64,000 nt of DNA from JAIBAJ01 sp965284645 (GTDB lineage Bacteria; Bacteroidota; Bacteroidia; JAIBAJ01): positions 1 to 64,000 of the forward strand of contig OZ260106.1 in the NCBI GenBank assembly GCA_965284645.1, in the 5' to 3' direction. The position numbers and the translations under genes are program-made. This document shows positions 16,806-25,091 of this stretch, in pieces (position 1 is the stretch's first letter; every line of letters begins with the position of its first letter). Under the pieces are notes generated by a model. It saw nothing but the letters and a program-made list of their open reading frames with translations. It had not been told where the DNA came from and ran no database searches.

Positions 16806-17628
16806 TTTCTAATTTTTTATAAATACTGTTTATGTCGGCATTACTAAAACGTCCAAAGCTAGTTGTAATATAACTCTTCAAAGCGTTTTCAAATCTGTCT
16901 TTGTCATTTTTTAATTTCTTTAGTCCTTTAAATGTTTTTCCGTTTTCTGCTTTTGATTTGTCAAATAAAATTTCAGCTATCCTATCGTTGTCGGGTTTAG
17001 ATGACGTAGAAATTAGATAAGCAATATGTTTAACAATGTTTGTCAGAATGAGAAAGTCTGAAAAATCAATGTCATTCAAAGGGTTTGGAAGTCCTGATAA
17101 ATGTAAGTCATTTAAAAATGCGTTCTTATTTGTCTGTATTTTTTCATATCTGCTTTTTAGTTCTTCCAAGTCTCGGTCTGTATGAGACATATAATTTCTA
17201 ACTATTCTGTAATATTCATAAATGTCGATTAAATCGGAAGGTAGAGAAAGTGAAATGTTTTTCAGTGTATTTTGGAATTTTGTTTCTCCTTTCCCAGGTT
17301 CTACCCATATCTTTTCAGGGAAATATTCTTGCCACTCTGTTCTGAATTCTTTTAAAAACTGTTCTGATTGTTGCGATACAGATGCAACATAATATTGTCT
17401 AATTCTTGAACTAAATTTTAAAAAATCTACTTCGTCAACTTTAACCTTGTGTTTAGTTGAAAGTTGTTGTATGTATTTTTGTAAATTTTCTTTTGGTGCT
17501 TGTTCGATAAATTCTTTAATAGCAATTTCATTACACTCAACAATAGCGTCAAACTCACCGAGAGTCTTTTTTAACTTTCGGTAAGCGAAGAATGAAAATT
17601 TTGTAATATCTAAATCTCTATCGGGCAT
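16792..17628 (-). CDS. HEPN-motif protein, cassette C17
   Basis: 278 residues, largely helical. RIVRNYMSH at residues 141-149 contains RNxxxH, the HEPN ribonuclease motif (Arg144, His149), preceded by the helix LPSDLIDIYEYY. HEPN proteins are frequent RNase toxins and abortive-infection effectors, some cutting tRNA anticodon loops. No other domain is recognised. The final codons (LESLLA, stop) overlap the tRNA-like sequence, and no second protein gene is in the cassette. RNase activity is inferred from the motif only. Confidence 0.6.
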   Translation of the reverse strand: MPDRDLDITKFSFFAYRKLKKTLGEFDAIVECNEIAIKEFIEQAPKENLQKYIQQLSTKHKVKVDEVDFLKFSSRIRQYYVASVSQQSEQFLKEFRTEWQEYFPEKIWVEPGKGETKFQNTLKNISLSLPSDLIDIYEYYRIVRNYMSHTDRDLEELKSRYEKIQTNKNAFLNDLHLSGLPNPLNDIDFSDFLILTNIVKHIAYLISTSSKPDNDRIAEILFDKSKAENGKTFKGLKKLKNDKDRFENALKSYITTSFGRFSNADINSIYKKLESLLA

Positions 17629-17647
17629 TTCGGTCTTTTATAATCAC

Positions 17648-17779
17648 ACATAACGTTCTGCAGCTACCCGAAGGGCGGGACTTTTACCGCAAAACTTGAT
17701 TTGAAAAACTAATGTTTGATTAACCACAAAACTGTCTTTGGAACACGAAACCCCGCCTTTTGGGTAGGTGCTGTTACCA
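17648..17779 (-). repeat. attC of cassette C16 (type II)
   Basis: Stem words GCAGCTACCCGAAGGGCGGG and CCCGCCTTTTGGGTAGGTGC. Cassette start TTACCAGC (20178) matches the right box GTTACCAGC. Confidence 0.9.
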
Positions 17780-17791
17780 GCTGGCCTTTCT

Positions 17792-18706
17792 TTATTGTCG
17801 TCTGATTTCAAGCAGTTCATAGTCTGTCTTTTCGTTTCCTGTTTTGAATTTAGTCTTGTGAACTCTTAGATGGATTACGCAATTTGTATTAAGAAATGAT
17901 TTGTCGTATTCTATTAATTGTTCTTCTTCAAGGCTTTCACTTATAAAACCAGAAATTCTTTTACCTTCTTCGTCTTGTATCTCAAATTTACCAGAGTCTA
18001 AAAGTAGTCCTCTGAATATTCCGTTAATAATTACTTCGTTTTCTTCATCTATTGCAGATGAAACTCTTTGAAATGCTTCCACAATTTTCTCTTTAGGTAA
18101 TTCAATTCCAAGTTCACCGCTTTCCATTTTTAGAATTGAATTTTCATCAACGATTTCTTGCAGAAATTTTTTAAGATTGGTTAAATTTCTTTTGGGTGTA
18201 TTTTCTATGCTTGATTCAAAAGTTGCATCATCAGTTGATGAATTGACAACGAGATTCATTACCTCTTTCATTGCCTTTGAAACGTCCATGCTATCAAATA
18301 GGTCATTTGACTCAAGTTGACTTAACTCTACTCCAAACGAACCAACAGGCAAAGCAGTAAGATATAATTCCGTATTTGCACCTTTTTTTGCTTGACCTCT
18401 TTTTCCAACTCTTCCAAATCTTACTAAAGCAACTTGTGTTTTTACCATTTCTTGAAATGGACTAATTGTCTTACTAACAAAACTTGATTTTATACCTTGT
18501 GAGCCAACAACTGCATTGCCACTAAAAAGTAATTGAACACTAGGTTCAAAAGATTCTTTAGGTAATTGCTCCAACTCTTGTTGTAGCATATTTATTCTCT
18601 CAGAAAGGCCCTCAGACATTAAAGGATGGTCAAGAACCATCTCTAATAGCCTTTGAGTGTCGACTATTTGAGCTTTTATACTTTGTATTTTTCTGTATAG
18701 GCTCAT
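17792..18706 (-). CDS. Unknown protein, third gene of C16 operon
   Basis: 304 residues, soluble, with a coiled N-terminus (residues 1-55, Leu/Gln/Glu-rich). The central region has a basic run RFGRVGKRGQAKKG. I do not recognise it. It starts 2 bp after the DUF6932-like gene stops, so all three C16 genes form a tight operon. Confidence 0.65.
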   Translation of the reverse strand: MSLYRKIQSIKAQIVDTQRLLEMVLDHPLMSEGLSERINMLQQELEQLPKESFEPSVQLLFSGNAVVGSQGIKSSFVSKTISPFQEMVKTQVALVRFGRVGKRGQAKKGANTELYLTALPVGSFGVELSQLESNDLFDSMDVSKAMKEVMNLVVNSSTDDATFESSIENTPKRNLTNLKKFLQEIVDENSILKMESGELGIELPKEKIVEAFQRVSSAIDEENEVIINGIFRGLLLDSGKFEIQDEEGKRISGFISESLEEEQLIEYDKSFLNTNCVIHLRVHKTKFKTGNEKTDYELLEIRRQ

Positions 18707-18708
18707 TC

Positions 18709-19260
18709 TTAAATTGAGTTTAAATAGTCCAATGCGTGTTGGTCATCTATTGGAGTATTCAAAGATAATCTTAAAATACCTTTCCACACACCAACGCGAT
18801 TATGAGTAAATAATTGAAGCCAATATCTCGTTTGTTCGACCGTAACGTCTGGATTATAACTGTAGTCGACAGGATAATGGTCAAGTGAGAAATTATTTTT
18901 TGCCAAACTAGGATTAGCAAATTCTGGAAAATTAGCCCTAATGTTCGTTTGGTCGGCTATAGACAATCCACCAAAAAAAGTTACAACGTCTAGGTCACGA
19001 GGAGGTCTCCCTTCTGAAACTTCAATATTCTCCAAAAAACTTCCGTCCAACCACTGAAAACCATAAATGATTCCAAGCGCATTCATTCTTTGTCTAAAAA
19101 GTATATAATTTTTAAGAATTTGAACTCGATTATTTGATGTAGAGAAGCGGTGACATAATTCTAAAATGGAACAAGGATAAGGTGATAAATGTGTCCTGTC
19201 CGTTGGATTTCCCAAATGAGGCGGTAAAACGTTATTATGATCAAAATTTGGAATTGGCAT
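18709..19260 (-). CDS. DUF6932-like protein (nucleotidyltransferase-like)
   Basis: 183 residues. PNFDHNNVLPPHLGNP at the start and WLDGSFLENIEVSEGRPPRDLDVVTFFG near residue 70 match my recollection of DUF6932, where GSF and DLDVV look like a minimal nucleotidyltransferase active site (GS...DxD). Flanked in an operon by a second nucleotidyltransferase-like gene and an unknown gene. Confidence 0.6.
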   Translation of the reverse strand: MPIPNFDHNNVLPPHLGNPTDRTHLSPYPCSILELCHRFSTSNNRVQILKNYILFRQRMNALGIIYGFQWLDGSFLENIEVSEGRPPRDLDVVTFFGGLSIADQTNIRANFPEFANPSLAKNNFSLDHYPVDYSYNPDVTVEQTRYWLQLFTHNRVGVWKGILRLSLNTPIDDQHALDYLNSI

Positions 19261-19280
19261 TTTATTTCAATTATGTAAAT

Positions 19281-20147
19281 TTATTCTGAACCTTTTTTTT
19301 CTTCAATATCTTGTCCAATTTCAATATTAAGGTCTTTAAAGAATTTAGTAAATGTGTCCTCTGTTTCTCGTTCGCCCTCACTAACGTCAACAGCACTAAA
19401 CCATTCATAGATATTGTTGTCAAGAACTTTTAGTCTTTTTGGCGTATACATTTTTTCAATAGCTGAAAATATTTCTTTATGTCCTTTCGAAATATTTAAA
19501 AGTTGTCCTATTGTGGCTTCATAGTTTCTATTCTGCTTTATTGCGAGAAAGATATCATAAGCGTCTCTTGTTCTTTTTTCATTGAAAGCACTTTTGGTTT
19601 TTGATAAAATTAAACCAGCTTCGTTTAACAAATTAAATTCTATTGTTTTTTTTCTCCCATCTGTTAATTCAAATTCTTGTTTATGCTTTGTAATAAAGTC
19701 GTTAAAGAAAAAATCAGATTTTGGTAAAATAATAGTTTTCCCTTTGTAATCAACACGCATCGTATGTGATTCTTTAACAGGAAAATCTATATGGTCAACG
19801 AACATTTGAGGATCCTTTTCTTGATTATCCGGATGTAACAAATCAATATTAAACATAAATTTTAGTCCGTTAATTTCGATTTCTTTTAAAAGTTGAAACG
19901 GATGTTTTGCACTTTGAATAAATCCTTTATTAATAAACTCTTTAATTAAAGATTTTAGTTCTCCTTCTTGTGTCCCCGATTTGAAGAGAATATCTACATC
20001 CTTTGTGCCAGGATGTGGAAATGGGTTCGCATTCAGTAAAAATGGTGACCATCCTCCAACTATAATGTATTCGACTCCATTGTCGTTGAGTATTTCTGTT
20101 GTCTCACCTAATAAGGCAAAGGCTCCGTCTTGTATTGTAGTTCTCAT
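19281..20147 (-). CDS. Nucleotidyltransferase-like protein (AbiEii-like)
   Basis: 288 residues. EYIIVGGWSPFLLN then GTKDVDILF (about residues 26-55) is the GG...DxD core of nucleotidyltransferase folds, followed by a helical RTRDAYDIFLAIKQ region as in AbiEii/AbiGii proteins. Such enzymes act as NTP-transferring toxins in some phage-defence modules. First gene of the C16 operon, 26 bp from the cassette start. Confidence 0.65.
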   Translation of the reverse strand: MRTTIQDGAFALLGETTEILNDNGVEYIIVGGWSPFLLNANPFPHPGTKDVDILFKSGTQEGELKSLIKEFINKGFIQSAKHPFQLLKEIEINGLKFMFNIDLLHPDNQEKDPQMFVDHIDFPVKESHTMRVDYKGKTIILPKSDFFFNDFITKHKQEFELTDGRKKTIEFNLLNEAGLILSKTKSAFNEKRTRDAYDIFLAIKQNRNYEATIGQLLNISKGHKEIFSAIEKMYTPKRLKVLDNNIYEWFSAVDVSEGERETEDTFTKFFKDLNIEIGQDIEEKKGSE

Positions 20148-20172
20148 ATGAATGTTATCTTTTTAGGCTTGC

Positions 20173-20305
20173 TGGTAACGTTTTGGGGGCAGAGGCAGTA
20201 AGCGAATTTACAGATAAAAGTTTATTTAAAGAGCGGCTCTAAGTTCTTCACCAAAAACCCTATTCGAAGTGCAAAATCGCTTATTGCCTTTGCCCACTGT
20301 TATAA
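20173..20305 (-). repeat. attC of cassette C15
   Basis: Type I. Cassette start TTATAAGC (20994) matches the right box GTTATAAGC. Confidence 0.9.
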
Positions 20306-20320
20306 GCTGGCCGGCTTGGA

Positions 20321-20476
20321 TTACTTTGTTTTCCGTGAATCTAACAATTTGTCCAAATAAGCACGCTCTTCTTCATAAGTCATATTCATTATTTCTAAAC
20401 TTATTTTGTCCCTAATTTCTCGCATCAACTTAATGGCATCAAAGTTTTCCTTTTTCACTTTTTTATTCGTTTCCAT
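20321..20476 (-). CDS. Small partner (likely antitoxin) of the PIN protein
   Basis: 51 residues from an ATG at 20474-20476 that overlaps the PIN gene's stop region. Sequence is charged and helical (NFDAIKLMREIRDKISLEI, then TYEEERAYLDKLL), a form common in Bacteroidota antitoxins encoded next to PIN toxins. Stop lies 16 bp from the attC. Confidence 0.7.
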   Translation of the reverse strand: METNKKVKKENFDAIKLMREIRDKISLEIMNMTYEEERAYLDKLLDSRKTK

Positions 20477-20927
20477 AGCTCAATATTTCTTTAGGTGTTC
20501 TTATTTCAATCATTGGGTAACCATTTTGAAAATTTATTCCATTGTAGCCGCGAATTCTATCAAGATTTACAATGTGCTTAAAATTCCAGCTTACAAGAAT
20601 GTCAGCACGGCAAATAGTCGCCATTGCAATATGCTGACAATCTGCTTTACTTGTTTTTCCTACAACTTTGGCTTCAATATATTTCTCAGCCAAAATAGTA
20701 GCTTCAGGTGATAATTTAGTTTTCTCAACAAATTCAGAAGGCATACTTCTAAGCAGTTCATTTATAAATCTTGGAGCACCTAATAGTTCTGCTTCAAGTA
20801 AGTCCGAAACAATTATTATTATTTCTCCTTTCCTGATAGAATCAAAAAATGGAATCGTATCCTTTTCAAATTCTTTATCAAAATAACCTCCTACAACAGA
20901 TGTGTCTATATAAACTTTCTTCTTCAT
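20463..20927 (-). CDS. PIN-domain toxin (VapC-like)
   Basis: 154 residues. The acidic PIN residues are visible: VYIDTSVVGGYFD at the start (Asp8), SDLLEAELLGAP (Glu about 46), SKADCQHIAMATICRADILVSWN (Asp about 95 and 109). PIN toxins are Mg-dependent RNases. Overlaps the 51-residue partner gene by 14 bp. Cassette C15. Confidence 0.82.
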   Translation of the reverse strand: MKKKVYIDTSVVGGYFDKEFEKDTIPFFDSIRKGEIIIIVSDLLEAELLGAPRFINELLRSMPSEFVEKTKLSPEATILAEKYIEAKVVGKTSKADCQHIAMATICRADILVSWNFKHIVNLDRIRGYNGINFQNGYPMIEIRTPKEILSYGNE

Positions 20928-20988
20928 TGCTTCAAAAATACAAATTTATAGGTTACAATCGGATTGGCAGTCGGTTTTAACGGCTTGC

Positions 20989-21122
20989 TTATAACGTTCT
21001 GGGGGCAGGGGCAGTAAGCGAATTTACAGATAAAAGTTTATCTAAAGAGCGGCTGCGAAGTTTTTCACCAAAAGCCTTATTCGAAGTGCAAAAGCGCTTA
21101 TTGACCTTGCCCACTGTTATAG
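20989..21122 (-). repeat. attC of cassette C14
   Basis: Type I. Cassette start TTATAGGGCA (21817) matches GTTATAGGGCG; the complementarity continues past one mismatch into TTT. Confidence 0.9.
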
Positions 21123-21199
21123 GGCGTTTTTTCTTCACTAGTTTGCTTCATATTTTGTTGTCCATCTTTCTATGTGATTTGATTTATCATTTCTAAAAT

Positions 21200-21337
21200 C
21201 TATAGTCGACAATATTTATTATGCAGTTTACTTGCAAGCTCAGGAAATACAGTCAACACTATTTTCCTGTCAAAGTAGACTTCAAAATCATCAAATTTGT
21301 GGAATTTATTAGAAATAATATTTATTATTTTATTCAG
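21200..21337 (-). other. Possible gene remnant in C14
   Basis: An open frame of about 45 codons reads FHKFDDFEVYFDRKIVLTVF, then PELASKLHNKY, and ends at 21200. Composition looks coding, but there is no standard start codon and a stop precedes it. Probably the 3' relic of a second cassette gene. Confidence 0.3.
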
Positions 21338-21368
21338 CTAGCTTTTGTTGTTATATAAACGGTTTGTT

Positions 21369-21695
21369 TCATTCGTAACTCGGAACTATGTGTTTATCTT
21401 TTTTTCGAGATAAAATCTTACCAGTTTTGTCATCAATTACCAGCGTAATTGTTTTCCAAGTTCGGAATCGACTGTTGGTTAACTTCATTTTGGATGCAGT
21501 TATTGATGTCCAAGTACAACTTTGACCATCGTATGAAATTTTTGGTAATGCACGGGATCTATTCAAATAGGGACGATGTCTGTTTGCAATTACAAATACA
21601 TCAGATGAGTCCAACTTGTTTACACAACTTATTGTTTGAGAATATAAAGCTATACTATCAATAAAAACTATACATATTATGAGGATGTTCTTCAT
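21369..21695 (-). CDS. Small secreted protein, cassette C14
   Basis: 108 residues from the ATG at 21693-21695, chosen because it opens directly into a signal peptide (MKNILIICIVFIDSIALYSQ). The C-terminal ITLVIDDKTGKILSRKKDK resembles the beta hairpin of PepSY-like domains, but the match is short. Function unknown. Confidence 0.6.
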   Translation of the reverse strand: MKNILIICIVFIDSIALYSQTISCVNKLDSSDVFVIANRHRPYLNRSRALPKISYDGQSCTWTSITASKMKLTNSRFRTWKTITLVIDDKTGKILSRKKDKHIVPSYE

Positions 21696-21811
21696 TTTAG
21701 ATTTTACTGTTAAATGACTTGTGGCTAGTTGTAAAAACACAACTGCAATCTACACTTTTGAATATTGTTGCCCTATTTCTCGCATTGCTTCTTCGTGGTC
21801 CAATAAATGCC

Positions 21812-21944
21812 CTATAACGTTTTGGGGGCAGAGGCAGTAAGCGAATTTACAGCAAAAAGTTTATTTAAAGAGCGGCTCGAAGTTTTTCACCAAAAGCCCT
21901 ATTCGAAGTGCAAAATCGCTTATTGACTTTGCCCACGGTTAGCG
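21812..21944 (-). repeat. attC of cassette C13
   Basis: Type I with right box CCCACGGTTAGCGGC. Cassette start TTAGCGGC (22833) matches GTTAGCGGC. Confidence 0.9.
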
Positions 21945-21950
21945 GCTGGT

Positions 21951-22763
21951 TTACTTCCCTAGTTCAATTGTCTTAACTCCATATTTATCGCAAAACTTTT
22001 TTACGTCTGAATTTATTTTTCTCGCTACCAACATTGTCGTCACGTTGTCTGCGTTTATTGCAAGTCCTTGCTCTGCACAAAATAGTGATTTGTATTTTAT
22101 GGCTTGATAAGCTCCGGGAACGCAGTTTTCAATTTCAATCTCAACTATAAAATACTTGTTGTCGCTGCAAGTGAAAATTATGTCGGGTCTGTCCGCTGAA
22201 GGGAAAATATGATTGTCATTTTCAACTTTGATTACATTTTCAATGCCGATTAAAGAGGGATTGTCTGCAATTAGGTTTTTGAAATCTAAGTGTTCCTTTC
22301 CTTCGCCACCGCCTCCATATTTTTTTGACGTCACTTCGCTTTGTGTCGGAAGAACAACTTTGGTTCTTACGTTGTCCGCAAGCGACTTGTTTTTGTATGG
22401 AGACAAGTCCAAATTGATTGAAGGTTTGGCGTAAGTAACTTTATCTTTTAAAGAATCAATTGTTATTACTCTGATGTTTGGATGATGTCTGTCGGGATAA
22501 GCATCGGGATGAGAATACATCATCTTCAGTATGTCAATAGGAATGAGATAATATTTATGCTCACTGCCACAAATAAAAAGTTCAAACTCTGCGTCAACTG
22601 AATTTGGATTTATGTTGAATGGAAATTTGTCAAGGTTTGCTCTTGGAAAACTTTTGAAGCGGTAATGAATTTTAGAAGTTCCAATCATCACCTTATGCTT
22701 ACCCAAATCGGTAATTGTTTTACCGTCTGCCAACTTTTGAAATATGATTTGTTCTGGTGTCAT
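21951..22763 (-). CDS. Predicted restriction-endonuclease-fold protein, C13
   Basis: 270 residues. The C-terminal third holds SADRPDIIFTCSDNKYFIVEIEIE, where Asp and the E-I-E run fit a PD-(D/E)xK-type active site as in NucS-like nucleases, though the Lys is replaced by Glu. The N-terminal 130 residues (HYRFKSFPRANLDKFPFNI) look like a separate ligand- or DNA-binding domain, joined by a Gly-rich linker YGGGGEGKEH. Role unknown; defence is a guess. Confidence 0.6.
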   Translation of the reverse strand: MTPEQIIFQKLADGKTITDLGKHKVMIGTSKIHYRFKSFPRANLDKFPFNINPNSVDAEFELFICGSEHKYYLIPIDILKMMYSHPDAYPDRHHPNIRVITIDSLKDKVTYAKPSINLDLSPYKNKSLADNVRTKVVLPTQSEVTSKKYGGGGEGKEHLDFKNLIADNPSLIGIENVIKVENDNHIFPSADRPDIIFTCSDNKYFIVEIEIENCVPGAYQAIKYKSLFCAEQGLAINADNVTTMLVARKINSDVKKFCDKYGVKTIELGK

Positions 22764-22827
22764 GTCTATTTTTCCCTCGTCATTTTTTTAAGTGTCCGTT
22801 CAGGTTTGCACGGTCGTCAAAACTTGC

Positions 22828-22959
22828 CGCTAACGTTTTGCGGCTTGGCGAAGGTGGCGATTTTACCACTGAAATTTCATACGAAGCACACACTTCAAAT
22901 TTACGAAAAACTGTCATACGGAGCACTGAACCGCCACTTTTGCCAAACCGCTGTTATCA
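22828..22959 (-). repeat. attC of cassette C12 (type II)
   Basis: Stem words GCGGCTTGGCGAAGGTGGCG and CGCCACTTTTGCCAAACCGC. Cassette start TTATCAGC (31449) matches GTTATCAGC. About 90 percent identical by eye to the site at 31444-31574. Confidence 0.9.
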
Positions 22960-23057
22960 GCTGCCCTTCTGTCTGTCCGAAGTGTTGTCGTTGTTGAATA
23001 TACACTAAATTGTCCACGTTGTTTGCGGTCTGGTCTGCGGTGCACGGGTGCGGTTGC

Positions 23058-23122
23058 TTGCACTCTCTTTTGCTTTTGCTGCGTTTGCCTGTGTGTGGTT
23101 GCAAAAGCAAATGTGAGTGCAA
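23058..23122. repeat. Structured hairpin H1 (TCTT/ATGT internal loop)
   Basis: Outer stem TTGCACTC/GAGTGCAA, internal loop TCTT opposite ATGT, inner stem TTGCTTTTGC/GCAAAAGCAA, GT-rich 21-nt loop. Lies between the end of the P-ATPase gene and the attC of C12. Confidence 0.75.
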
Positions 23123-23163
23123 ATGAGTGGGTTTTGTATGCACTGTCATTACGATTGCAGGTT

Positions 23164-25068
23164 TCAATGTCCGCTTACAATTTTATTTTCAAACTTCATC
23201 AAATTCAAACTTGTCAAAATTACTATAAGTGTTACTCCAACGTCTGCTGCAATAGCGAAAACCAAATTGCTGTAACCAATAAAGGCAAGCGTTATGAAAA
23301 TGAGTTTAACTGCTATTGCTCCAATGGTGTTGAATTTTATTCTGCGTAAAGTTTTTTGACTTAACCGAATGAGAAACGGAATGAGTGAAAGTTTATCGTT
23401 CATTAATGCAATGTTTGCGGTTTCTATGGCGGTGTCGCTTCCTGCTGCTCCCATTGCTATGCCTACGGTGCTTTGTGCAAGGGCTGGTGCATCGTTTATG
23501 CCATCGCCTACCATTGCTACAAATTTATATTGCTGCAATAGTTCTTTGATTTTTTCGGCTTTGTTTTCGGGTAGCATATTGCCGAATATTTTTTTGATGC
23601 CTACTTGCTGTGCTACATAGTTTGCTGCTTTTTCGCTGTCGCCTGTAAGCATTACAGGTTCTATGTTCATAGCTTCTATTTCTTTTAACGCTGCTGCACT
23701 GTCGGGTTTTATTTCGTCCATCAATCCAATAATTCCTGCAACTCCATTGCCAAAACTTACTACTACACTAGTTTTGCCTTGGGCTGAAAGTTGCTCTACA
23801 ATTTTTAGTGCTTCATTGTCTATGGTTTGAGTTTCTTGTATAAAATCTAATTTGCCTACATAAATTGTTTCGTCCTCACACACCAAACATTTTGCAGTTG
23901 CCCCTTTGCCCATAATGCTTTTGAAACCTTCGGTTTTGTGTGGTTCAAAACCTTCCTTCTTGCTTGCATCAACTATGGCTTGTGCCAATGGGTGTTCGGA
24001 AAATATTTCTGCTCCTGCGGTGCAAGCCAATAGTTCTTCACGGCTTGTTCCGTTCAATGGGAAAATATCCGACACGATTGGATTTCCAAAAGTGATGGTT
24101 CGTGTTTTGTCTAATGCAATTGCTTTTATTGATGCCAATGCTTCAATATATTTTCCACCTTTAACTAATGCTCCTTTTACTGATGCGTTGCCTATGGCTG
24201 CATAAATTGCAACGGGTGTAGAGATGACTAATGCACAAGGACAAGCAATAACTAAAAGTGTAATTGCCTGTTGTAACCAATGGTTAAAATCTAATTGCAT
24301 TGCAAATACGGGAATTACAAAAACTAAAATTGCCATTGCAATAATGGACGGTGTGTAATACTTTGAAAATTGCTGAATGAATTTTTGAGTTTCACTTTTG
24401 TTGCCTTGTGCTTCAAATGTTAGGCGAATGATTTTTGAGAAAGTTGTATCAACAGAAAGTTTGGTTGTTTCCATTTCTATGAAACCATTTTTGTTTAGCG
24501 TTCCTGCAAATAAATTATCGCCTATGCGTTTGTCTTTAGCAATTGGTTCGCCTGTGATGGCAGCTTCATCAACCATTGTTTCGCCTGAAATAATTTTGCC
24601 GTCAAGCGGTATCATTTCACCTGCTTTGACTTGAATGATTGTGCCGACTGCAATTTTATCAATAGCCACATTTGCATTTTCAGTTTTTACAAAAGCGGTC
24701 TTGGGTGCTTTGCTTACTAATTCATCTAATGCAGATTTTGAATTTTCAATTCCTATATCTTCTAATCGTTCGCCTAAAACATAAAGCACTATTACAACTG
24801 CTGCTTCTGGATATTCGCCCAAATAAAATGCTCCGATAACGGCAATAGTCATTAGTAAATTGATGCTGCTGAATTTGAGTTTGATGATTGCTTTTACTCC
24901 GTTCCATAAAACATTGTAGCCAATTCCTAAAATAAAAATGGCGAAAAAAAAAGGTGCATAAGGCATTGGTATGTGTATGCCGATGATAGAAAGAATTTCT
25001 AACGCAACTACTATTGTGATTGCTGAAAGAAGAAAAAGGAATTTTTTATCGTTGATTGGTAACTTCAT
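23164..25068 (-). CDS. Heavy-metal P1B-type ATPase (Zn/Cd/Co class)
   Basis: 634 residues, without an N-terminal metal-binding HMA domain. Motifs are in order: ITGEPIAK (172-175), CPCALV (276-281), phosphorylation site ALDKTRTITFG (Asp320), SEHPLAQA and VGDGINDAPALA (near 520). CPC in the sixth helix and the HP locus define heavy-metal exporters. The phosphorylation motif reads DKTRT rather than the usual DKTGT. It is the last gene of a minus-strand operon in C12, 23 bp after the adaptor gene, and should export Zn, Cd or Co from the cytoplasm. Confidence 0.88.
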   Translation of the reverse strand: MKLPINDKKFLFLLSAITIVVALEILSIIGIHIPMPYAPFFFAIFILGIGYNVLWNGVKAIIKLKFSSINLLMTIAVIGAFYLGEYPEAAVVIVLYVLGERLEDIGIENSKSALDELVSKAPKTAFVKTENANVAIDKIAVGTIIQVKAGEMIPLDGKIISGETMVDEAAITGEPIAKDKRIGDNLFAGTLNKNGFIEMETTKLSVDTTFSKIIRLTFEAQGNKSETQKFIQQFSKYYTPSIIAMAILVFVIPVFAMQLDFNHWLQQAITLLVIACPCALVISTPVAIYAAIGNASVKGALVKGGKYIEALASIKAIALDKTRTITFGNPIVSDIFPLNGTSREELLACTAGAEIFSEHPLAQAIVDASKKEGFEPHKTEGFKSIMGKGATAKCLVCEDETIYVGKLDFIQETQTIDNEALKIVEQLSAQGKTSVVVSFGNGVAGIIGLMDEIKPDSAAALKEIEAMNIEPVMLTGDSEKAANYVAQQVGIKKIFGNMLPENKAEKIKELLQQYKFVAMVGDGINDAPALAQSTVGIAMGAAGSDTAIETANIALMNDKLSLIPFLIRLSQKTLRRIKFNTIGAIAVKLIFITLAFIGYSNLVFAIAADVGVTLIVILTSLNLMKFENKIVSGH

Positions 25069-25091
25069 TGTATGATTATTTTAAAATTTAA

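Noticed and set aside
22901..23167. Minus-strand frames upstream or downstream of the metal operons (also 31215-31485, 46642-46896) as genes
   Set aside because: Their Pro/Thr/Gln/Lys-rich translations reflect CA-rich sequence and hairpin stems; no family features and poor starts.
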